From contig NZ_JOEV01000091.1 in NCBI RefSeq assembly GCF_000721105.1, positions 1 to 9,154 of the forward strand: a stretch of DNA of 9,154 nucleotides, given 5' to 3'. The translations under genes and the position numbers were made by a program. Below the pieces are notes generated by a model. It was not told the origin of the DNA, made no database searches, and worked only from the letters and a program-made list of their open reading frames with translations. Below, piece after piece: positions 5,888 to 9,154 of the stretch. This DNA is from Streptomyces cellulosae (GTDB taxonomy: Bacteria > Actinomycetota > Actinomycetes > Streptomycetales > Streptomycetaceae). Numbering within the stretch: position 1 is the stretch's first letter; every line of letters begins with the position of its first letter.

Positions 5888-5915
5888 GGGGGGCGCTCCG
5901 TGCGGAGCGTGCCCC
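5888..5915. repeat. Strong GC hairpin upstream of atrA
   Basis: The arms CGCTCCG (5894-5900) and CGGAGCG (5903-5909) pair perfectly. After one G-T wobble and one mismatch, four further G-C pairs join GGGG (5888-5891) to CCCC (5912-5915), with TTCTG following on the plus strand. It lies 170 bp before atrA and upstream of its promoter candidate. It may be an insulating terminator for stray rightward transcription, or a copy of a dispersed Streptomyces palindrome. Confidence 0.6.
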
Positions 5916-5944
5916 TTCTGAATTGACTCCCTCTCAACTATGTT
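5916..5944 (+). promoter_or_regulatory. Candidate atrA promoter
   Basis: TATGTT (5939-5944) matches the -10 consensus at four of six positions and lies 17 bp after TTCTGA (5916-5921), a poor -35. The better -35-like hexamer TTGACT (5923-5928) is badly spaced for it but starts a TTGA-N7-TCAA dyad (5923-5937) that a regulator could use. Transcription would start near 5951, leaving an untranslated leader of about 130 nt that contains the dyads at 6035-6069. Confidence 0.35.
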
Positions 5945-6034
5945 CGTGTGTCGACGGGGTGTAGGGGGATGCGCCTTCGGATCCGCGACGGGTGGGTCCG
6001 GGTAGCGGGCCTGTTCCGTTCGCTCCGGCTTTCA

Positions 6035-6069
6035 AATGACGGGGAGAGTCTCCGGGGGGAGACGTCATT
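6035..6069 (+). promoter_or_regulatory. Competing hairpins in the atrA leader
   Basis: Outer arms AATGACG (6035-6041) and CGTCATT (6063-6069) are perfectly complementary. Between them, GTCTCC (6048-6053) pairs with GGAGAC (6058-6063) around a GGGG loop. The same TCTCC (6049-6053) can instead pair with GGAGA (6043-6047) in an 11-bp palindrome. These structures exclude one another and end a few bases before the Shine-Dalgarno-like GGGGGA (6073-6078) and the ATG at 6085. The set could be an RNA switch or an operator; the DNA alone does not decide. Confidence 0.5.
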
Positions 6070-6084
6070 ACCGGGGGAACACTT

Positions 6085-6876
6085 ATGCATGTTCAGGATT
6101 CTCGTTGGTCGTCCACGTCCGCCATCGCGCCCGGTGGCGGGGCGATGGGCGGCGCGCTCGGCTCAGCGATGGGCTCGACGATGAGCGCGGCGGCGGGCAA
6201 CGGACGCGACGGTTCGCGGACGACGCCGCTGCGCGTGGACGCACAGCGCAACCTGGAGCACGTACTGCGTGCGGCCCGCGAGGTCTTCGGCGAGCTGGGG
6301 TACGGCGCGCCGATGGAGGACGTGGCGCGGCGCGCGCGGGTCGGCGTCGGCACGGTGTACCGGCGCTTCCCGAGCAAGGACGTCCTGGTGCGGCGGATAG
6401 CCGAGGAGGAGACCTCCCGGCTGACCGACCAGGCACGGGCGGCACTCGGCCAGGAGGACGAACCGTGGTCGGCGCTCTCGCGCTTCCTGCGGACCTCGGT
6501 GGCCTCGGGCGCCGGGCGGTTGCTGCCGCCGCAGGTGCTGCGGGTCGGGGTGGCGGACGAGGACAACGGGTTCGACGCGTCACGGGTTCCGCAGCAGCGG
6601 ACGCAGCCGGGCACCGGGGAGCTGCGGCTGGTCGCGGAGGCTCCGGCACTGTCCGCGGACGACGACGCGGGCGCGGCGGCACTGCTCGAGGTCGTGGGCC
6701 AGCTCGTGGAGCGAGCACGCGCGGCAGGCGAGCTGCGGTCCGGCGTGTCGGTGGCGGACGTCCTGTTGGTGATAGCGACGGCGGCCCCCTCGCTCCCGGA
6801 CGCGGCCCAGCAGGCGGCGGCGTCGTCGCGGTTGCTGGACATCCTGCTGGAGGGGCTGCGATCACGGCCGGCGTAA
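6085..6876 (+). CDS. atrA: TetR-family regulator AtrA
   Basis: This 263-residue DNA-binding regulator has a disordered Ser/Gly/Ala/Met-rich N-terminus (1-50), then the TetR helix-turn-helix at about 54-104 (RNLEHVLRAAREVFGELGYG, with recognition part VGVGTVYRRFPSKDVLVRRI at 86-105). A helical ligand-binding domain follows (110-263) with an Ala/Asp-rich tail. The neighbours, the unusual N-terminal extension and the recognition helix fit AtrA, SCO4118 of S. coelicolor. As I recall, AtrA activates actII-ORF4 for actinorhodin production and also acts on nagE2 and, in other species, on antibiotic regulators such as strR. Start ATG 6085 follows GGGGGA at 7-nt spacing; a later start near 6148-6181 would remove the tail only. 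No TTA codon was seen. It is divergent from ndh and is followed by about 870 bp without a gene, so it is likely transcribed alone. The family assignment is firm; the name rests on synteny and memory. Confidence 0.88.
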   Translation: MHVQDSRWSSTSAIAPGGGAMGGALGSAMGSTMSAAAGNGRDGSRTTPLRVDAQRNLEHVLRAAREVFGELGYGAPMEDVARRARVGVGTVYRRFPSKDVLVRRIAEEETSRLTDQARAALGQEDEPWSALSRFLRTSVASGAGRLLPPQVLRVGVADEDNGFDASRVPQQRTQPGTGELRLVAEAPALSADDDAGAAALLEVVGQLVERARAAGELRSGVSVADVLLVIATAAPSLPDAAQQAAASSRLLDILLEGLRSRPA

Positions 6877-6923
6877 GGGGCGGCGCTCGCGACCTGCGCC
6901 AGGGACAGCGGTCCGGGGTGGCG

Positions 6924-7168
6924 GCTTGCGGGGCGGGTGCCCGGGGAGGCGGCGGCTTGCGGGGCAGGAGCTGACGGGGTGCCGGCTTGCGGGGCGGCGG
7001 GTGCTCGGCCTGTGGCGCAGGTGCCCGGGGAGCGGCGGTGCTTTGGGCGGGCGCCCGGAGAAGTTGCGACCTGCGGCGCAGGTGCCGAGGGGACGGGCGA
7101 CCTGCAGGACGGATGCCCGGGCGAGGGGCGGCGCTTGGGGTGGGCGCCGGGGGCGGCTGCCTGTGCGG
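6924..7168. repeat. Degenerate tandem array A, about 30-bp unit
   Basis: About eight related units follow each other, each reading roughly CTTGCGGGGC then AGGTGCCCGGGGA then GCGGCGG. Recognisable unit starts include CTTGCGGGGCGGGTGCCC (6924), CTTGCGGGGCAGG (6956), CTTGCGGGGCGGCGGGTG (6985), CTGTGGCGCAGGTGCCCGGG (7010), CTGCGGCGCAGGTGCC (7071) and CTGCAGGACGGATGCCC (7102). Unit lengths vary from about 27 to 32 bp, so no reading frame survives across the array; this argues against a repetitive protein. The plus strand is strongly G-rich. Confidence 0.6.
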
Positions 7169-7253
7169 CGGCAGCCATGAGGGCATCGGCCCGGGCCGGC
7201 AACCCCTGAGGCGGCGCCTCGCGAGGGTCGGCCTTGGGTGCGGCGGCCGGAAA

Positions 7254-7390
7254 GGCGACGGGCTCCGGGGCGGCAGGTCCAGGCAGCGGACCGAGTCGTC
7301 CGGCTCAGGCGACGGCCCCAGGCGTCAGTGCCAGGCGACGGCCCCAGGCGTCACTCGGCCGGTGCGGTCCCAGACGACGGGCCCGAGTGG
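7254..7390. repeat. Tandem array B, 26-bp unit with two perfect 22-nt copies
   Basis: A 22-nt sequence beginning CAGGCGACGG and ending CCCCAGGCGTCA occurs perfectly at 7306-7327 and again at 7332-7353, a 26-bp period. Weaker copies flank it: AGGCGACGGGCTCCGG (7253), CAGGCAGCGGACCGAG (7280) and CAGACGACGGGCCCGAG (7371). The unit differs from array A. The exact pair suggests a recent duplication in an otherwise decayed array. Confidence 0.65.
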
Positions 7391-7461
7391 GGGTCTCTGG
7401 GCAGGTGCCCTTGCGGTGGCGGTCCGTGGGGCGGTGTGGCCGTTGTCGGGCGGCGCCTTAC

Positions 7462-7486
7462 CCCATTCGGGCGTGACTCGAATAGG
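7462..7486. promoter_or_regulatory. Operator-like inverted repeat upstream of the sigma gene
   Basis: Arms CCCATTCG (7462-7469) and CGAATAGG (7479-7486) match at 7 of 8 positions around a 9-bp centre, for 25 bp in total. A GTGAC direct repeat (7473-7477 and 7486-7490) overlaps it. The position, about 265 bp before the sigma start and between repeat array B and the leader, suits a regulator-binding site. I cannot assign a regulator. Confidence 0.4.
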
Positions 7487-7749
7487 TGACGAGGGAGTGG
7501 GAGCATGACGCCGCTCGCACGCCGGGGGCGCTCCCTCGGGGCGTTCCGGGCTTTTCGGGCGCCGGTGTCAACTCGCACGCACAGAACGTCGGTTCAGTCT
7601 TCCCCGTACGGGTGAGGGCCGGCACCGCGTCACGGGAAGTCCCCACGGATGAGTGTCACCACTGCTCCGCGGGTCCCTGAACAAAAGCCAATATGGCACT
7701 CTGACCCGGTGTTCGGGACTGGTAGGGCTGGCGGCGGGGGCTTTCCGCG

Positions 7750-9154
7750 ATGAGCTTCGACGGGCGGGACGGGTCACTCGGTGACGACGACGCGGAGACC
7801 GGCGACGCGGCCGTCCCGCACGTGCCGAGCCAGGGGGGACGGGCCGGCGGTGTCCCGTACGAGCCGGTGGAGGCAAGCCTCCCGCTGGAGGCCGGCATCC
7901 CGGCGCAGGGCGGCGAACCCGTCGACCCCGTCGAGGGCAGCGTGCCCGCCCAGCGCGACCGGCGCGAGAACGGCGGCGTCCTGCCGCCGCCCAGGGGGCT
8001 GCCGCCGTCCGACGCCGACCTGATCGAGCGGATGCGCGCGGGCGACGACACCGCCTACGAGGAGCTCTACCGGCGCCACGCGGCAGCGGTGCGCCGGTAC
8101 GCCCGTACCTGCTGCCGGGACGGCCACACCGCGGACGACCTCACCGCCGAGGTCTTCGCCCGCGTACTCCGGGCGGTACGCGGCGGCTCCGGCCCCGAGC
8201 AGGCCGTACGCGCGTATCTGCTCACCACCGTCCGACGGGTGGCCGCGAGCTGGACGAAGTCCGCACGGCGCGAACAACTGGTCGACGACTTCGCGGTGTT
8301 CGCCGCTCAGTCCACGCGCGTGGCCCAGGTCTCCGCCGACGGCATCCTCGACCTCGGCGCCGATGTCCGGGCGATGCACGAGGCCGAGCAGTCGATGGCC
8401 ATGCGGGCCTTCCGCTCGCTGCCCGAGCGCTGGCAGGCCGTGCTGTGGCACACCGAGGTCGAGGACGAGTCGCCCAGCCAGGTCGCCACGCTCTTCGGGC
8501 TGGACGCCAACGGCACCCGGGTGCTCGCCGGCCGCGCCCGCGAGGGCCTCAAGCAGGCGTATCTGCAGGCCCACGTCAGCGCCGCCCTCGCCGGCGACGA
8601 GGAGTGCGCCCGTTACGCCGACCGGCTCGGCGCCTACGCCCGCGGCGGCCTGCGTACGCGCGCCGAGCGAGAGGTGCGCAAGCACCTGGAGGAGTGCGTC
8701 AAGTGCCGGCTGGCCGCGGGCCAGATCAAGGAAGTCGCCGACGGCCTCCCCGCCGTCGTACCGGTCGCCGTCATCGGCTGGTTCGGCGCGGCCGGGTACG
8801 CCAAGGCGTTCGGGCTCATCGCCGGCGGCGCCGGTGCGGGAGCGGCCGCGGCGACCGGTGGCGGCTCTTGGGGAGGCTCTTCCGGCGGGGCGGGAGGCGG
8901 CGCGGCGGCCTCCGAGGGTGTGGGCGCACTCGTGAAGGCCGGTGTCGCGGCCGGTGTGGTGGCCGTGGCGGCCGCCGCGGTGGTGCTCCTGCTGACGGGC
9001 GGCGACAGCCCGGCCCGGAAGTCGGACGCCAAGGCGCCCGCGTCCGCGCCGGTCGTGGAAACGGCCGGCAGCAAGTCCACGCCCCCGAAGACTGGGCCCG
9101 AGCCCAACCCCCCGGTGCTCGTGGCAGCGTCCGCCCCGAGGCCCACCCCCACGC
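7750..9154 (+). CDS. ECF sigma factor fused to a zinc-binding anti-sigma domain and membrane segments (3' end cut off)
   Basis: The visible 468 residues form a membrane-linked alternative sigma factor. An acidic, Pro/Gly-rich unstructured extension (1-85) precedes sigma region 2 (about 88-160, with DLTAEVFARVLRAVRG at 130-145) and region 4 (about 213-268, LPERWQAVLWHTEVEDESPS). Next comes a zinc-binding anti-sigma motif Hx3Cx2C (H312, C316, C319), hydrophobic segments at about 334-360 and 392-416, and a Ser/Pro/Lys-rich stretch continuing off the window. Sigma factor and anti-sigma are thus in one chain, tethered to the membrane. This resembles the actinobacterial ECF52-type proteins and, by position, SCO4117 of S. 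coelicolor, reported from memory to affect secondary metabolism and sporulation. An in-frame TAG at 7723 limits the start to ATG 7750, which has only a weak GGGGG as ribosome-binding site. No separate anti-sigma gene is seen. Confidence 0.88.
   Translation, partial: MSFDGRDGSLGDDDAETGDAAVPHVPSQGGRAGGVPYEPVEASLPLEAGIPAQGGEPVDPVEGSVPAQRDRRENGGVLPPPRGLPPSDADLIERMRAGDDTAYEELYRRHAAAVRRYARTCCRDGHTADDLTAEVFARVLRAVRGGSGPEQAVRAYLLTTVRRVAASWTKSARREQLVDDFAVFAAQSTRVAQVSADGILDLGADVRAMHEAEQSMAMRAFRSLPERWQAVLWHTEVEDESPSQVATLFGLDANGTRVLAGRAREGLKQAYLQAHVSAALAGDEECARYADRLGAYARGGLRTRAEREVRKHLEECVKCRLAAGQIKEVADGLPAVVPVAVIGWFGAAGYAKAFGLIAGGAGAGAAAATGGGSWGGSSGGAGGGAAASEGVGALVKAGVAAGVVAVAAAAVVLLLTGGDSPARKSDAKAPASAPVVETAGSKSTPPKTGPEPNPPVLVAASAPRPTPT

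Larger units (their letters stand above)
5709..6084. promoter_or_regulatory. Divergent regulatory region between ndh and atrA
   Basis: These 376 bp hold no credible gene and must carry the promoters of both divergent genes. On the ndh side I see a TTGTC/GACAA inverted repeat with a 9-bp centre (5734-5752) and a GAATATTC palindrome (5809-5816), but no clear -10/-35 pair. On the atrA side come a strong hairpin (5888-5915), a promoter candidate (5916-5944) and a set of nested dyads next to the start codon (6035-6069). The GAATATTC palindrome is AT-only at its centre in very GC-rich DNA and is a plausible regulator site. Confidence 0.6.
6877..7749. other. Long gene-free region between atrA and the sigma factor gene
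   Basis: No frame in these 873 bp looks like a gene of this genome: open frames exist on both strands only because stops are rare in GC-rich DNA. The region starts with a weak stem after the atrA stop (GGCGC 6882-6886, GCGCC 6896-6900). It continues with repeat array A (6924-7168), overlapping dyads GAGGC-GGC-GCCTC (7208-7220) and CCTCGCGAGG (7217-7226), repeat array B (7254-7390), an operator-like inverted repeat (7462-7486) and the palindrome CCCGTACGGG (7603-7612). It ends with the sigma gene leader, which holds GCCA-ATA-TGGC (7687-7697) and the small stem CCCG-GTGTT-CGGG (7705-7717). I could not place a convincing promoter for the sigma gene. A possible 36-codon frame at 7505-7615 is treated as a finding only. 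Confidence 0.6.

Noticed and set aside
6083..7202. Two overlapping minus-strand frames of about 368 codons
   Set aside because: They run antisense through atrA and through the repeat array in two frames at once. They are Pro/Arg/Ala-rich with no domain.
6937..7209. Plus-strand repetitive peptide in array A
   Set aside because: The repeat units are not multiples of three, so the peptide repeat decays. The frame shows no start signal.
6924..7390. CRISPR array
   Set aside because: Units are directly adjacent and degenerate, without unique spacers of constant length, and no cas genes are present.
7473..7490. BldD-type binding site
   Set aside because: TGAC and GTGA are separated by 8 bp, more than in the consensus I remember, so the match is not better than chance.
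7774..8685. 303-codon open frame on the minus strand
   Set aside because: It is antisense to the sigma factor gene, whose sigma and zinc motifs are unmistakable.
1..9154. Mobile element or prophage
   Set aside because: No transposase, integrase, terminal inverted repeats with target duplication, tRNA or attachment site was found. Gene order appears to be the conserved Streptomyces core.

Overview
The window looks like chromosomal DNA of a Streptomyces species. GC content is very high, third codon positions are almost all G or C, and the gene order matches what I remember of the S. coelicolor block SCO4122 to SCO4117 (MarR regulator, MFS exporter, SpoIIE-type phosphatase, type II NADH dehydrogenase, the TetR regulator AtrA, and a membrane-linked ECF sigma factor). 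The synteny and locus names are recalled, not searched.

Layout from left to right. Bases 1-382 hold no gene. They look like the promoter and leader region of a ribosomal RNA operon transcribed leftward out of the window, with one near-consensus promoter, weaker ones and a strong inverted repeat. Three helically phased 10-bp repeats join this region to the end of a leftward marR-type gene (383-934). Across a 131-bp operator region lies a rightward 12-helix MFS drug exporter (1066-2355). It converges on a leftward PAS, PP2C/SpoIIE and HATPase signalling protein (2390-4078), with a good bidirectional hairpin terminator between them. Upstream of that gene, in the same direction, is an NDH-2 NADH:quinone oxidoreductase (4299-5708). 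Its reading frame carries an 11-codon insertion that looks like a Streptomyces intergenic repeat. A 376-bp region with several hairpins separates it from the divergent atrA gene (6085-6876). Then come about 870 bp with no convincing gene, made largely of two families of degenerate GC-rich tandem repeats. Last is an ECF sigma factor fused to its own zinc-binding anti-sigma domain and membrane segments (7750 to beyond the right edge).

The genes do not form one operon; the block is dense in regulators. MarR and the exporter form a classic local efflux switch. The phosphatase/kinase protein and the sigma factor are signalling proteins that link environmental or membrane cues to transcription. NDH-2 feeds electrons from NADH into the quinone pool. 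In the model species AtrA and the sigma factor both influence antibiotic production and development.

I found no new multi-gene system, mobile element or CRISPR array. The points most worth following up lie in non-coding DNA: the repeat insertion in ndh, the two repeat arrays between atrA and the sigma gene, competing hairpins just before the atrA start, and phased repeats at the marR/rrn junction.
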